From assembly GCA_020248265.1 (NCBI GenBank), contig JADCHX010000018.1:1-64000 (forward strand): a DNA stretch of 64,000 nt. Direction: 5' to 3'. Within the stretch, counting starts at the first letter, position 1. Every line of letters begins with the position of its first letter. Below the pieces are notes generated by a model. The model was not told where the DNA came from. It saw only the letters and a program-made list of their open reading frames with translations, and searched no databases. Source of the DNA: Rhodocyclaceae bacterium (GTDB lineage Bacteria; Pseudomonadota; Gammaproteobacteria; Burkholderiales; CAIKXV01). The position numbers were made by a program, and so were the translations under genes. Positions 41,849 to 53,321 of the stretch are shown piece by piece.

Positions 41849-42508
41849 CTACTGGATCTTGGATTGCGGTGCCGCCACCCCTGCCGATGCAGCCGCCGTG
41901 GCCAGCGGGGTACCCGCCTGTGCACGGCCAGCCACCTCGAAGAAGGTGAACGACAGGGTTATTGTATTCACATCGGACGGCAGGGATGGATCGACCACGA
42001 AAGCGATCGGCATCTGCCGCGTCTCGCCGGCGGCCATTTCCTGCTTGTCGAAGCAGAAGCATTCGATCTTGCGGAAGAACTGCGAGGCCAGCATCGGTCC
42101 GTAGCTGGGGATCGCCTGCCCGGTGACCGCACGGCCGGCGACGTTCGAAACCTCGTACACGACGGTCGCGATCTCGCCAGGATGCACCTGCACGCTGGTC
42201 TCGAGCGGCTTGAAGGTCCAGGGCAGGTTGCTGCGCAGGTTGGCGTCGAACTCGACGGTGATGCGGCGGCTGGTGTCGACCTGGGTATTCGCCGGCTTGT
42301 GGTCGTCGCGCTTCACGATGCGATTGAGGCCGGTGACATCGCACAGCTTCTCGTAGAAAGGCACCAGCGCGAAGCCGAAGCCGAACATGAGCACCGTGAC
42401 GACCAGGAGCTTGCGCAGGGTCACCCGGTTGTCGGATGCCGTCGTACAGGCATCCGGGACGCCATGTCCGGGTTGCATCGCCGCAGGCCTGTCGCTGCCA
42501 ACGTCCAT
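41849..42508 (-). CDS. ctaG: Cytochrome c oxidase assembly protein CtaG/Cox11
   Basis: 219 aa copper chaperone for the Cu-B centre. One membrane anchor near residues 33-53 (KLLVVTVLMFGFGFALVPFY) is followed by the conserved YEKLCDVTGLN Cys. The Cu(I)-binding CFCF motif is in KIECFCFDKQEMAAGE, and the ISLSYTFF-like end reads TLSFTFFEVAG. The ATG overlaps the stop of the upstream small protein (TGATG). It is between ctaD and ctaE, the typical place. Confidence 0.95.
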   Translation of the reverse strand: MDVGSDRPAAMQPGHGVPDACTTASDNRVTLRKLLVVTVLMFGFGFALVPFYEKLCDVTGLNRIVKRDDHKPANTQVDTSRRITVEFDANLRSNLPWTFKPLETSVQVHPGEIATVVYEVSNVAGRAVTGQAIPSYGPMLASQFFRKIECFCFDKQEMAAGETRQMPIAFVVDPSLPSDVNTITLSFTFFEVAGRAQAGTPLATAAASAGVAAPQSKIQ

Positions 42509-42657
42509 CAGCCTGCCGTCCTTGCGACCTGGTAGACGTAGAAAGCGAACACCAGGACCGCAGCCGCCCCGAGCATCAGCGCCGTGCGCAGGGCGTTGCG
42601 GCGCTGTATGCGCTGGCGTTCGGCGGCCGGGAGGTTGTCGATGTCGAGGCTGGTCAT
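42508..42657 (-). CDS. Small cytochrome oxidase assembly protein
   Basis: 49 aa from the ATG at 42657. It has a polar N-terminus (MTSLDIDNLPAAERQRIQRR) and one membrane segment (ALMLGAAAVLVFAFYVYQVA). Such single-span proteins lie between ctaD and ctaG in many Betaproteobacteria and are annotated as oxidase small assembly proteins. Position (22 bases after ctaD, one-base overlap with ctaG) supports a real gene. A longer frame to 42852 lies in ctaD and is not used. Confidence 0.8.
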   Translation of the reverse strand: MTSLDIDNLPAAERQRIQRRNALRTALMLGAAAVLVFAFYVYQVARTAG

Positions 42658-42679
42658 GGTGTCCTGGCGATGCGCCTGC

Positions 42680-44266
42680 TCAGCGAACGACTGGCGGGAC
42701 CTCGAAGGTGTGGTACGGCGCCGGCGACGGCACGCTCCACTCGAGGCCCTGAGCACCTTCCCAGGGCTTGTCTGCCGCCTTTTCGCCACCGCGGATGCAC
42801 GACACCACGATGTAGAGGAACAGCAGCTGGGTGAAGCCGAAGCCGAACGCACCGATCGTCGAGATCATGTTGAAGTCGGCGAACTGGAGCGCGTAGTCAG
42901 GCACACGGCGCGGCATGCCGGCGAGGCCGAGGAAGTGCTGCACGAAGAAGGTGATGTTGAAGAAGATCACCGACAGCCAGAAGTGCGCCTTGCCCAGCGT
43001 CTCGTTGTACATGTGCCCGGTCCACTTGGGCAGCCAGTAGTACACGCCGGCGAACAGGGCGAACAGCGAGCCGGCCACCAGCACGTAGTGGAAGTGCGCC
43101 ACCACGAAGTAGGTGTCGTGCAGCTGGATGTCGATCGGGGTGATCGCAAGGATCAGCCCGGTGAAGCCACCCATCGTGAACACGAAGATGAAGCCGCAGG
43201 CGAACAGCATCGGGGTCTCGAAGGTCATCGAGCCCTTCCACATCGTCGCCACCCAGTTGAACACCTTCACGCCGGTGGGCACCGCGATCAGCATCGTCGC
43301 GTACATGAAGAACAGCTGGGCGGTCGCCGGCATGCCGACGGTGAACATGTGGTGTGCCCAGACGATGAACGAGAGAATCGCGATCGACGAGGTGGCGTAC
43401 ACCATCGAGGTGTAGCCGAACAGCGGCTTGCGGGCGAAGGCCGGGATGATCTCCGACACGATGCCGAACGCCGGCAGGATCATGATGTAGACCTCGGGGT
43501 GCCCGAAGAACCAGAACACATGCTGGAACAGCACCGGATCGCCGCCCCCGGCCGCGTTGAAGAAGTGGGTATCGAAATGGCGGTCGGTCAGGATCATGGT
43601 GATCGCGCCGGCGAGCACCGGCATCACGGCGATCAGCAGGTAGGCGGTAATCAGCCACGTCCAGCAGAACAGCGGCATCTTCATCAGCGTCATGCCGGGC
43701 GCGCGCATGTTCAGGATCGTGGTGACGATGTTGATCGAGCCCATGATCGACGAGGCGCCCAGGATGTGCAGCGCGAAGATCGCGAGATCCATGCCGGGGC
43801 CCATCTGAACCGACAGCGGCGGGTACAGCGTCCAGCCACCGGCGGCGGCACCGCCCGGCACGAAGAACGAGATCACCAGCAGCAGCGCCGCGGGGGGCAG
43901 CAGCCAGAAGCTCCAGTTGTTCATCCGCGCGAAGGCCATGTCGGCAGCGCCGATCTGCAGCGGGATCATCCAGTTCGCGAAGCCGACGAACGCCGGCATG
44001 ATCGCGCCGAACACCATGATCACGCCGTGCATCGTGGTGAGCTGGTTGAACACTTCGGGCTCGACCAGCTGCAGGCCGGGCTGGAACAGCTCGGAGCGCA
44101 GCAGCAGGGCCAGGATGCCCCCCACCAGGAACATCGTGAAGCTGAACCACAGGTACATCGTGCCGATGTCCTTGTGGTTGGTCGTCGTGATCCAGCGCAT
44201 CAGCCCGGTCGGCTGGGCGTGCGCGTGGTGGTCATGGACGGCCGGATGGGAATGGGTGGCCTGCAT
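42680..44266 (-). CDS. ctaD: Cytochrome c oxidase subunit I (aa3-type)
   Basis: 528 aa, 12 membrane segments, the catalytic subunit with low-spin haem a and the haem a3-CuB site. Landmarks: the low-spin haem ligand His in [16 protein letters not shown], the CuB His/cross-linked Tyr segment [17 protein letters not shown], the two His of WAHHMFTVG, and the haem ligands in [12 protein letters not shown]. The C-terminus [11 protein letters not shown] is as in other betaproteobacterial CtaD proteins. It follows ctaC by 87 bases. Confidence 0.97.
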   Translation of the reverse strand: MQATHSHPAVHDHHAHAQPTGLMRWITTTNHKDIGTMYLWFSFTMFLVGGILALLLRSELFQPGLQLVEPEVFNQLTTMHGVIMVFGAIMPAFVGFANWMIPLQIGAADMAFARMNNWSFWLLPPAALLLVISFFVPGGAAAGGWTLYPPLSVQMGPGMDLAIFALHILGASSIMGSINIVTTILNMRAPGMTLMKMPLFCWTWLITAYLLIAVMPVLAGAITMILTDRHFDTHFFNAAGGGDPVLFQHVFWFFGHPEVYIMILPAFGIVSEIIPAFARKPLFGYTSMVYATSSIAILSFIVWAHHMFTVGMPATAQLFFMYATMLIAVPTGVKVFNWVATMWKGSMTFETPMLFACGFIFVFTMGGFTGLILAITPIDIQLHDTYFVVAHFHYVLVAGSLFALFAGVYYWLPKWTGHMYNETLGKAHFWLSVIFFNITFFVQHFLGLAGMPRRVPDYALQFADFNMISTIGAFGFGFTQLLFLYIVVSCIRGGEKAADKPWEGAQGLEWSVPSPAPYHTFEVPPVVR

Positions 44267-44353
44267 GTCTCGTCTCCCTGGTGTACCTGGCGTAACGGGT
44301 TGTGCGCGATATATCGATGAAGATTCGGGGCGCGGCGCTGCCGGTGGATCCGG

Positions 44354-45331
44354 TCAGCCGCCGCTGGCGCTGCGCGCCGCGACGGCGGTTGCCGCGCGTG
44401 CCGGGGCATCGGCCGCCGGCGCTGCTGCAGCCGGGGCGACAGGCGCTGCTGCGGCCGGCGCAGGCGCCGCACCGGAACCGGCCGTACGGGCTTTCTGCCG
44501 CTCGGCGGCCCAGGCGCGGAAGTCCTCGACCGACTTCACCTCGACCACGATCGGCATGAAACCATGTTCCTTGCCGCACAGTTCGGCGCAGACGCCGCGG
44601 TAGACGCCCACGGCACTGGCCTTGAACCAGGTATCGCGGATAAAGCCCGGGATCGCGTCCTGCTTCACGCCAAGCGCAGGCACCCACCACGCATGCAGCA
44701 CGTCGTTGGCGGTGGTGAGGATGCGGACCTTCTTCCCTACCGGCACTACAAGCCGATTGTCGACATCGAGCAGGTAGTCGGCTTCCTTCGGCTTGGAGTT
44801 CGTGCGTTCCTCGTAGGAGGTAGCCAGCGCGGAGTAGAACGCGATGCCGTCGGCGACATCCTTCAGGTCGCCCTCGCCCTTCAGGTAATCGTAGCCCCAC
44901 TGCCACTGGTAGCCGGTGGCCTTGATGGTCAGGTCGGGCGACGAGGTATCTTTCATCGCGATCACCGTCTTCGTGGCCGGCCAGGCCATCAGGATCAGGA
45001 TCAGGAACGGCACCACCGTCCAGACGATCTCGACCGTGGTGTTCTCGTGGAACTGGGCCGGCTCGTGGCCCACCGATTTCCGGTGGTAGATGATCGCGTA
45101 GAACATCGCGCTGAACACCGCCACGAAGATCACCGCGCAGAAGATCAGGACGAGCGTGTGCAGGTCGTAGATCTGCGAGGCGATCTCGCTGACCGGCGGT
45201 TGCAGGTTGTACTTCGACGCGGCCTGGTAAGCCGGGCCTGCGGCCTCCTGCGCGAAGGACGCCGCTGGGAGCAGCAGGCCGGCGATGCCGGCCAGGGCCG
45301 AAGGAATGCGGGGGTAGTGCGGACGATTCAT
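44354..45331 (-). CDS. ctaC: Cytochrome c oxidase subunit II (CuA-containing)
   Basis: 325 aa from the ATG at 45331. Signal peptide with SALAGIAGLLLPAASFAQ, then two membrane helices (LVLIFCAVIFVAVFSAMFY; IVWTVVPFLILILMAWPATK). The CuA site includes His in VLHAWWVPALG, CAELCGKEHGFM (Cys-x3-Cys-x3-His...Met), and the aromatic electron-entry segment YQWQWGYDY. The C-terminal 50 residues are an Ala/Pro-rich low-complexity tail without haem c. First gene of the minus-strand oxidase run; the upstream DUF2244 gene is 104 bases away. Confidence 0.96.
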   Translation of the reverse strand: MNRPHYPRIPSALAGIAGLLLPAASFAQEAAGPAYQAASKYNLQPPVSEIASQIYDLHTLVLIFCAVIFVAVFSAMFYAIIYHRKSVGHEPAQFHENTTVEIVWTVVPFLILILMAWPATKTVIAMKDTSSPDLTIKATGYQWQWGYDYLKGEGDLKDVADGIAFYSALATSYEERTNSKPKEADYLLDVDNRLVVPVGKKVRILTTANDVLHAWWVPALGVKQDAIPGFIRDTWFKASAVGVYRGVCAELCGKEHGFMPIVVEVKSVEDFRAWAAERQKARTAGSGAAPAPAAAAPVAPAAAAPAADAPARAATAVAARSASGG

Positions 45332-45435
45332 GAAGACTCCGGTGTGCGATGCGACCTGCAGCCGTGGCATTGAATTCGGAAGGATATCGGAAGCAGTTTT
45401 CGGTGGTGCTGTTCGGTGCGTTCGACCAAGTGAGC

Positions 45436-45957
45436 TCAGGCAGCCGCGGCGCGCGCGTGGCGGATGCGGATGACCAGGTAATCGGCCGCGGCAGTGCGCT
45501 CGGCCTCGGTCATCAGGTGCCCGATCGGGTGCACCCGGCCATGCGAACGCAGTGCGAGCACGCTCTTGCGCGCGATGCCTGCCGGTTCGAAGACGACCTG
45601 CACCCAGTGCAGGTTGAAACGTGCCTCGGTAATCTGCCCGCGCATCGAGCGCCGCACGACGAGTTCATGACCGAGGATCGTGACTGTTTCGAAATCGCCG
45701 TCGCCAGCCCGCAGCCAGCGGAACGCGAACACGATCATCGCTACCTCGAGCCCGGCGAACGGCAGCACCAGCCATGCCCCCTGTGCCGTAACGACCGTGG
45801 CCACGACCAGCACCGGCACGCACATGCCGGCGGCGACCCAGCGCCGCACGGCGGGCGACAGCGATCGGTTCGGACGCGCAGTCAGGCTCAGGCCGACCGT
45901 AGGGTCAGAACGCTTCCGGTCTTCCGCTGGCACCGCGGTGATCGCAACGGAGCCCAC
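45436..45957 (-). CDS. DUF2244 integral membrane protein
   Basis: About 173 aa from a GTG at 45957 with GAGG five bases before. It starts VGSVAITAVPAEDRKR, contains the Arg/Asn of TARPNRSLSP, two membrane segments (WVAAGMCVPVLVVATVVTA; WLVLPFAGLEVAMIVFAF), and the cytoplasmic domain LRSHGRVHPIGHLMTEAERT. DUF2244 genes often neighbour oxidase subunit II genes. The frame continues open to an ATG at 46134, but that part does not resemble the family and has no SD; the exact start is uncertain. Function unknown. Confidence 0.78.
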   Translation of the reverse strand: MGSVAITAVPAEDRKRSDPTVGLSLTARPNRSLSPAVRRWVAAGMCVPVLVVATVVTAQGAWLVLPFAGLEVAMIVFAFRWLRAGDGDFETVTILGHELVVRRSMRGQITEARFNLHWVQVVFEPAGIARKSVLALRSHGRVHPIGHLMTEAERTAAADYLVIRIRHARAAAA

Positions 45958-46332
45958 ATCGGCCTCGATCGTAGTGATTTCGAATCTCCCTGCGCGGCTG
46001 GCGACCGACAAGCCTGTACAGGACACCAGCCTGACCGACGGCGGACTTCTAGACCCGGTCCGCTGGCCGGAATGTGCGGCCGGATCGGCCGCGCCAACTG
46101 CATGCAGGAACAGACTTTCCGCACCTGCATGCAACGCGATGCGGACAGCATCCGGTGGTTCACCCTCGCTGTCCGGACATGTCCCGGTGGCCGATGCAGC
46201 CTGTTACGGGAGGCCTGCAACGACACTCGGATGAACCCCGGGTTGAACTTCGGGCCGGGTCAGACACGGCCCTTCAACATAGGTCTGAATCTAGCACAGC
46301 CGACAGGCGACCTTCAACCGCGCTGCCCTGTC
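45958..46332. other. 375-base spacer between DUF2244 and bioD
   Basis: No convincing gene is seen. Part of it (to 46134) is an open extension of the DUF2244 frame. A hairpin at 46242-46278 is listed separately. Promoter elements for DUF2244/ctaC may lie here, but no good consensus pair was seen. Confidence 0.5.
46242..46278 (-). terminator. Imperfect hairpin downstream of bioD
   Basis: GTTGAA (46242-46247) pairs with TTCAAC (46273-46278) and GGGCC (46252-46256) with GGCCC (46268-46272), with a bulge. It lies about 55 bases after the bioD stop on the minus strand, the end of the bioBFHCD operon. The loop holds GGGTCAGACACGG, similar to half of the GGGGTCAGACCCC palindromes, so it could be a decayed copy. 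No U-tract. Confidence 0.35.
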
Positions 46333-47953
<1,621 letters not shown>

Positions 47954-47957
<4 letters not shown>

Positions 47958-48751
47958 GTGCGGGATGCGGTCTCGTGCAGGAAGCGGTGCGAGGCACCGT
48001 CCATCTCGGCGATCGTAACGGCAAGTCGGCCGGCCTGTACGACGGGCAGCGCGTGCCCATCCGCGGCCACTGCCAGCCCGCGTGCACGCGGCAGCGCGGC
48101 GGCGAGCGCGTGCGCGGCCGCCACGGGCACCAGTGCATCCCGCTCGCCATGCACGAGGGCAACCGGGACGTCCAGCGCGGATAGCCTTCCGCGCAGATCC
48201 GCGCGGCGCAGGCAGTCGAGCCCTTCCATCATCGCGTCCGGAAAACCGGCAGCCGCCTCGCCAGGCAACGCACGGTCGAACGAACGCCGCAGGCGACGCG
48301 CCAGTGCCGGCGCATCCGCCGAACCCATCGCGCAGAGCGACGCCAGGCGTGACTGCGCCGCCGGAACCGAGGCCGCGGCGACAGCCGCGAATGCCTCGAA
48401 CTCGGCGGCGGGCATGGCCGGGATCCAGCCGTCGCCGGCGACGAAGCGGGGCGTGGCGCCGACCAGGACCAGCGCCGCGATCGCCCCGGGATGGGCGAGC
48501 GCGCGGTCGACCGCCAGGGTCGCGCCGAGCGACCATGCACAGATACCGAAGGGCGGAGCGTCGCCGGCACGCACGGCTGCCGCACGCTGGTCGATGGCGG
48601 CGACAGCTGCCCTGCAGGCCACCGCCGTCGCGACGATCGTCGGCGGCAGGAAGGCCCGCAATTCATCGAACACCGATGCCGCGAAGCCCCAACCCGGCAC
48701 CAGCAGCCAGTCGCCGATCGGCGCACGCGCGCGTTCATCCACGCCGCGCAT
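47954..48751 (-). CDS. bioH: Pimeloyl-[ACP] methyl ester esterase BioH
   Basis: 265 aa from the ATG at 48751. Alpha/beta hydrolase that removes the methyl shield after pimeloyl-ACP is formed. The nucleophile elbow is AWSLGA (family GWSLGG) with Ser; Asp in HGERDALVP and His in ADGHALPVV complete the triad. The oxyanion segment is LLVPGWGFAASVFD. Its 5' end overlaps bioF by 17 bases; a GTG at 48742 is an alternative start. Placement between bioF and bioC supports BioH over general esterases. Confidence 0.92.
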
Positions 48752-49913
48752 CGATCTCGTGCATGGCCTCGCACAGTCGGTCGAGCTGCTCGAGCGTATG
48801 CGCGGCCGACAGCGAGATGCGCAGGCGGGCGCTGCCGGCGGGGACAGTCGGGGGCCGTATCGCCGGCACCAGCAATCCGCGCTCGGCCAGCGCCGCCGAC
48901 AGGGCGAGGGCCTGCGCGGAGGCGCCCACCACCCACGGCTGTATCGCGGTCGACGACGGCAGCGCATGCCCGCTGCGCAGCCCGCGCACGCCCGCCTGCC
49001 AGCGCCGGATCAGGGCGCCCAGGTGTTCGCGCCGCTGCGGTTCCCGCTCGATCAGTGCCAGGCTCGCCTGCAGCCCGCAGGCGAGCATCGGCGGCAGCGC
49101 GGTCGTGAACACATACGTGCGCGCCGACTGCACCAGCGTGTCGATCACCTCGGGTGCGGCCGCGACAAATGCACCGAATACCCCGGCCGCCTTGCCCAGA
49201 GTGCCCATGTAGATCACCCGGTCGAGCACGTCGGACGGCTCGATGCCGAAGTGCGCCAGGCAGCCGCGACCGCCACCGAGCACGCCGAAGCCATGGGCAT
49301 CATCGACCAGCAGCCAGGCATCGAAGCGGGCCGCCAGTTCGAGCAGTTCGGGCAACGGGGCGATGTCGCCGTCCATGCTGAACACGCCATCGACCATGAT
49401 CATGCGCACCCGCGCATCGCTGGTGGCCAGCTGGCGCTCCAGCGCCGCGAGGTCGCCGTGCGGATGACGGTGGAAGGTGGCGCGCGACAGCAGCGCGCCG
49501 TCGTTCAGGCAGGCATGGTTCAGCCGGTCGCCGAACACGGCGTCGCCACGGCCGAGCAGGGCGGTGGCGATGCCGAGATTGGCCATGTAGCCGGTCGAGA
49601 ACAGCAGGGCCGCCGGGAACCCCGAAAAGCGGGTGAGGTCGCGCTCCAGCGCCTCGTGCGCATCGGTATGCCCGGTCAGCAGGTGCGAGGCCCCAGCCCC
49701 GGTACCGTAGCGCCGTACGCCCTCCTCGACCGCGCGAGCGATCCCGGGATGCGCCGCGAGGCCGAGGTAGTCGTTGCTGCAGAACGACACGAAATCGCGG
49801 CCGTCGATGGTCACGGACACGCCCTGCGGCGATTCCAGCCGGCGACGGGTACGCCTCAGCGAGTCGGCCTCCAGCCCGGCGAGCCGCGCTGCGAGGTCGG
49901 ACAGCCTGGTCAC
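48735..49913 (-). CDS. bioF: 8-amino-7-oxononanoate synthase
   Basis: 392 aa PLP enzyme that condenses pimeloyl-ACP with alanine. Family blocks: FCSNDYLGLAAHPGI, GTGAGASHLLTGHTDAHEAL, FGDRLNHACLNDGALLS, DDAHGFGVLGGG (Asp and His contacting PLP), and YMGTLGKAAGVFGAFV with the Schiff-base Lys. Located 6 bases after bioB and overlapping bioH. Length is standard. Confidence 0.96.
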   Translation of the reverse strand: MTRLSDLAARLAGLEADSLRRTRRRLESPQGVSVTIDGRDFVSFCSNDYLGLAAHPGIARAVEEGVRRYGTGAGASHLLTGHTDAHEALERDLTRFSGFPAALLFSTGYMANLGIATALLGRGDAVFGDRLNHACLNDGALLSRATFHRHPHGDLAALERQLATSDARVRMIMVDGVFSMDGDIAPLPELLELAARFDAWLLVDDAHGFGVLGGGRGCLAHFGIEPSDVLDRVIYMGTLGKAAGVFGAFVAAAPEVIDTLVQSARTYVFTTALPPMLACGLQASLALIEREPQRREHLGALIRRWQAGVRGLRSGHALPSSTAIQPWVVGASAQALALSAALAERGLLVPAIRPPTVPAGSARLRISLSAAHTLEQLDRLCEAMHEIDARRG

Positions 49914-49919
49914 CGCGCC

Positions 49920-50951
49920 TCAGGTTCCCGGCGCGAGGAGGGCGCCAGCTGCCGCCGGCGTCGTCGCGGGGTCGAGCCCGTGGATGCCGAGCCTGTCGAA
50001 CAGCGCATGGTCGCGCTCGACATCGGGATTACCAGTGGTGAGCAGGCGATCGCCGTAGAAGACCGAGTTGGCCCCGGCGAGGAAGCACAGCGCCTGCACG
50101 GATTCCGACATCTCTTCCCGGCCGGCCGAGAGCCGGACCATCGCCCGCGGCATCGCGATGCGCGCGACGGCCACGGTGCGCACGAACTCGAGCGGGTCGA
50201 GCGCGTCCTCGTTCTCGAGCGGCGTGCCCGGCACGCGCACCAGGTGGTTGATCGGCACGCTCTCCGGGTACGGCTGGAGGTTGGCGAGCGTCGCGATCAG
50301 CCCCGCCCGCTGGCGCCGCGTCTCTCCCATGCCGACGATGCCTCCGCAGCAGACGTTCATGCCGGCCGACCGGACCTGTGCCAGCGTGTCGAGCCGGTCA
50401 TCCTGGCTACGCGTCGACACGATGTCGCCGTAGAACTCGGGGGCGGTATCGAGGTTGTGGTTGTAGTAATCGAGGCCGGCATCGCGCAGTTGCCCGGCCT
50501 GCCCTGGCTTGAGCATGCCGAGCGTCGCGCAGGTCTCCAGGCCGAGCGCGCGCACCTGGCGCACCATCGCCAGCACCGGCTCGAGGTCGCGCTGCTTCGG
50601 GCTACGCCATGCGGCGCCCATGCAGAAGCGCGTCGCGCCATTGGCCTTCGCGGCGCGGGCAGCTTCGACCACCGCGTCCACCGACAGCATCGCCTCGTTG
50701 CCCACGCCCGTGTCGTACCGGGCGGCCTGCGGGCAGTAGCCGCAGTCTTCGGGGCAGCCGCCGGTCTTGATCGACAGCAGCGTCGAGCGCTGGACCGCGT
50801 TCGGATCATGGTGCTCGCGATGGACGGTCTGTGCCCGGAACATCAGGTCCGCGAACGGAAGGTCGAACAGCGCTGCCACTTCGTCGACCGACCACGATCG
50901 CGGGCTGGACGGGGAATCGGGGCGATACGGAGGTTTCTCGAGGGTGTCCAT
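49920..50951 (-). CDS. bioB: Biotin synthase
   Basis: 343 aa from the ATG at 50951; an ATG at 50981 would add 10 residues and cannot be excluded. Radical-SAM enzyme that inserts sulfur into dethiobiotin. The [4Fe-4S] motif [10 protein letters not shown] carries CxxxCxxC; [2Fe-2S] ligands lie in [11 protein letters not shown] and [13 protein letters not shown], with Arg in the last strand region. [13 protein letters not shown] is the substrate segment. First gene of bioBFHCD and divergent from comF with 57 bases between. Confidence 0.96.
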   Translation of the reverse strand: MDTLEKPPYRPDSPSSPRSWSVDEVAALFDLPFADLMFRAQTVHREHHDPNAVQRSTLLSIKTGGCPEDCGYCPQAARYDTGVGNEAMLSVDAVVEAARAAKANGATRFCMGAAWRSPKQRDLEPVLAMVRQVRALGLETCATLGMLKPGQAGQLRDAGLDYYNHNLDTAPEFYGDIVSTRSQDDRLDTLAQVRSAGMNVCCGGIVGMGETRRQRAGLIATLANLQPYPESVPINHLVRVPGTPLENEDALDPLEFVRTVAVARIAMPRAMVRLSAGREEMSESVQALCFLAGANSVFYGDRLLTTGNPDVERDHALFDRLGIHGLDPATTPAAAGALLAPGT

Positions 50952-51008
50952 GGACTCGGGCTGTCGAACAATGAAAGGCATTCCTTGCCGAACGATGATC
51001 GGTCGCCC

Positions 51009-51815
51009 ATGACGCGATGTCAAACCACGTTCAATCCTGCTTTCGATCCGGCGTCCGCCGGCATGTCCGGCGGCGCGCCGCGCGCGTCGGCCTGGCGGCG
51101 TCTGCACAGGCTGTGGTCGGGCCCCGCGCCCTGCGCCTTGTGCGGTGCCGCCAGCGAAGCGTGCGAATCGCTATGCGACGGATGCCATCGCGACCTGCCG
51201 TGGCTCGACGGCAACGCCTGCCCGCGCTGTGGCGAACCGGCCGGCGCTCCCGCGCGTGCGCCAGAGACCGGCGCACCTGCGCGCTGCAACCGCTGCGCGC
51301 GCGAACCGCCGCCGTTCGAACGGCTCGTCGCCGCACTCGATTACCGCTTTCCGGTTGACGCCATGATCCGGCGCCTGAAATTCGAAGGCGAACTGTGGCT
51401 GGTCCCGGTGCTGGCCGGACTCCTGCTCGAGCGCTGTGCCAGCGCCGCCCGGCCGCAATGCCTGCTGCCGGTGCCGCTGTCTGACCAGCGGATCGCCGAA
51501 CGCGGCTTCAATCAGTCGGCCGAGATCGCGCGCCTGCTGTCGAAGCAGACCGGCATCCCGATGCGTCTGGAGGTCCTGCGCCGCGCGCGCGACACCTTGC
51601 CCCAGTCAGAGCTGCCGCTGGCCGGACGCGCGGATAACCTGCGCCGCGCCTTCGTGGTCGACCGTCCGATCGACGGCCTGCATGTTGCGCTCGTGGACGA
51701 CGTGACCACCACTGGCGCCACCGGTGCCGAAGCCGCGCACGCGCTGCTGCGCCAGGGCGCCGCTCGCGTCGACCTGTGGACGGTAGCGCAGACGCTGCGC
51801 CGACGTCCTGCATGA
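51009..51815 (+). CDS. comF: ComF family phosphoribosyltransferase-like protein
   Basis: 268 aa. The N-terminal zinc-ribbon has Cys pairs CALCG, CDGCH, CPRCG and CNRCA; the C-terminal type I PRTase-like domain has the PRPP loop [19 protein letters not shown] and [15 protein letters not shown]. ComF helps natural DNA uptake in some species; a related role as GntX affects gluconate use in E. coli. A giant frame (to 47136) in the same reading frame is an artefact of GC-rich codons. The ATG at 51009 or a Met at residue 19 could be the start. comF divergent to bio genes is common in Betaproteobacteria. Confidence 0.9.
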   Translation: MTRCQTTFNPAFDPASAGMSGGAPRASAWRRLHRLWSGPAPCALCGAASEACESLCDGCHRDLPWLDGNACPRCGEPAGAPARAPETGAPARCNRCAREPPPFERLVAALDYRFPVDAMIRRLKFEGELWLVPVLAGLLLERCASAARPQCLLPVPLSDQRIAERGFNQSAEIARLLSKQTGIPMRLEVLRRARDTLPQSELPLAGRADNLRRAFVVDRPIDGLHVALVDDVTTTGATGAEAAHALLRQGAARVDLWTVAQTLRRRPA

Positions 51816-52086
51816 CCCCGCGGAGCGGCGCGGCGCCTGCCGCCGACCGACCTCCGGCAGACAGCGGCGATGTCCACCCGGCCGCACGAATGGACGGCAA
51901 TGGCCAGCCGGGGTAATGTCGATCCGGTATCGGCCGGTCTTCCTGCATCCTTTCCGATGGATGCGCGCCAGACCTTGAACCTGCCCCGCGTTTCCGGCCA
52001 GCCCGCGGCCGGTTTCACGGGCAGCACACTGCATCCGCTCCCATCCAGGGATCGGCACTTCTTCACGCAATCCGAGGTATTTCGAC

Positions 52087-52665
52087 ATGACCCTGATGCT
52101 CCTGGGCCTGATCCTCTTCCTCAGTGTCCACTCGACGCGTATCTTCGCCAGCGGCTGGCGCGATGCGATGATCGCGAAGCTCGGACCCAACGGCTGGAAA
52201 GGGCTGTGTTCCCTGGTCTCGCTCGTCGGACTGGTGCTGATCGTGATCGGCTACGGCGCCACCCGCACCGACCCGGTCTTCCTGTGGCAGCCGCCGGTCT
52301 GGACCCGGCATGCCGCCTCCCTGTTGACGCTCGGTGCCTTCGTGCTGCTGGTCGCCGCCTACATTCCGTCGAACCGGATCAAGGCGGCGATCGGCCATCC
52401 GATGGTGGCTGGGGTGAAGCTGTGGGCTTTCGCCCACCTGCTCGCCAACGGCACGCTGGCCGACATCGTGCTGTTCGGCAGCTTCCTGGCATGGGCAGTC
52501 GCCGACTTCATCTCGGCACGGCAGCGCGATCGCGCAGCCGGAGTGACGTACAACAGCGCCACGCTACCCACGGTGGCCACCGTCGTGCTGGGCATCGCGC
52601 TGTGGGCAGTCTTCGCGTTCTGGCTGCACCGGGTGCTGATCGGCGTCGCGCCCTTCGGCCGCTGA
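52087..52665 (+). CDS. NnrU family membrane protein
   Basis: 192 aa with about five membrane segments: LMLLGLILFLSVHSTRIF, GLCSLVSLVGLVLIVIGYG, LLTLGAFVLLVAAY, LFGSFLAWAVADF and VATVVLGIALWAVFAFWLHR. The conserved HSTR and the HPMVAGVKLWAFAHLLANGTLADIV (His, Lys, His) match NnrU, a family first noted near denitrification genes, here without any. Function unknown. The 271-base spacer after comF has no gene. The stop lies within the first copy of a 24-bp repeat. Confidence 0.9.
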   Translation: MTLMLLGLILFLSVHSTRIFASGWRDAMIAKLGPNGWKGLCSLVSLVGLVLIVIGYGATRTDPVFLWQPPVWTRHAASLLTLGAFVLLVAAYIPSNRIKAAIGHPMVAGVKLWAFAHLLANGTLADIVLFGSFLAWAVADFISARQRDRAAGVTYNSATLPTVATVVLGIALWAVFAFWLHRVLIGVAPFGR

Positions 52666-52728
52666 GCGGCCGGGGTCATCGGCCGCTGAGCGGCTCGGCG
52701 TCATCGGCCGCTGAGCGGCCGGCGTCAG
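52656..52728. repeat. Three tandem copies of a 24-25 bp hairpin repeat at convergent gene ends
   Basis: Copies at 52656-52679, 52680-52704 and 52705-52728. Each has the core GGCCGCTGAGCGGCC (third of six bases differing in copy 2), where GGCCGC and GCGGCC pair round a TGA loop, then GG/CGGCGTCAT. Copy 1 contains the NnrU stop TGA, and the last copy contains the DUF2889 stop on the minus strand. Likely acts as a bidirectional terminator and is a unit prone to expansion. Confidence 0.85.
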
Positions 52729-53321
52729 TCCTTCGGGCCGGTGTGCCAGGCCGGCCAGCGTTCCAGCACCGCCGGGCCATCGCTGCGGTAGATGTGGCAG
52801 GAATCGATCTGGTAGGGACGCTTGTCCGGAGGGCGCAACTGGTCGCGGGCGGCGCGCGCACGGCCGGTCGCCTGGTAGGCGGTGGTTGCCATCGGCCCGA
52901 GCAGTTCCAGCAGGTGGGTACAGCCGCGCGTGCCGCCGAGCACCTCCAGCGTCCTGCGCCGCCAGCCCGGCCCGATCTTCAGTCCGACCAGCGCCTTGAA
53001 CGCCGGGGCAATGTCGCCGCAGCCGCTGTAGGGCGACGCTTCCGTCACCGCCTCGCAGTCGTGAATCAGGAAGTCCAGGTCGATGGTCAGCCGGATACGC
53101 ATCTGGTGGATCGGTTCACCCGGCGCACGGGGCTCGCCACCATCGCGCCGCTGGTGGACATGGGCCTTCACGTCGATCATGAAGCCCTCGATGTCCCAAA
53201 GGCCATCCTCGCGCTGGAAACCCTGGCATTCGACGCGGCGGACATGGATCGCGGTACGCGGGGCAGGTTCGGACAGTGGCATCTGGAAAACGTTGCTTCG
53301 GCGGTTGGAGGGAACTGCCAT
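52725..53321 (-). CDS. DUF2889 domain protein
   Basis: 198 aa from the ATG at 53321, overlapping the upstream DUF1289 stop (TGATG). Conserved blocks: TAIHVRRVECQGFQREDG, LWDIEGFMIDVKAH, DLDFLIHDCEAVTEASPYS and GTRGCTHLLELLGPMATTA, all typical of DUF2889, a family of unknown function. Cys and His in RGCTHL and the Asp of IHD could bind metal, but this is not established. No signal peptide. Confidence 0.85.
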   Translation of the reverse strand: MAVPSNRRSNVFQMPLSEPAPRTAIHVRRVECQGFQREDGLWDIEGFMIDVKAHVHQRRDGGEPRAPGEPIHQMRIRLTIDLDFLIHDCEAVTEASPYSGCGDIAPAFKALVGLKIGPGWRRRTLEVLGGTRGCTHLLELLGPMATTAYQATGRARAARDQLRPPDKRPYQIDSCHIYRSDGPAVLERWPAWHTGPKD

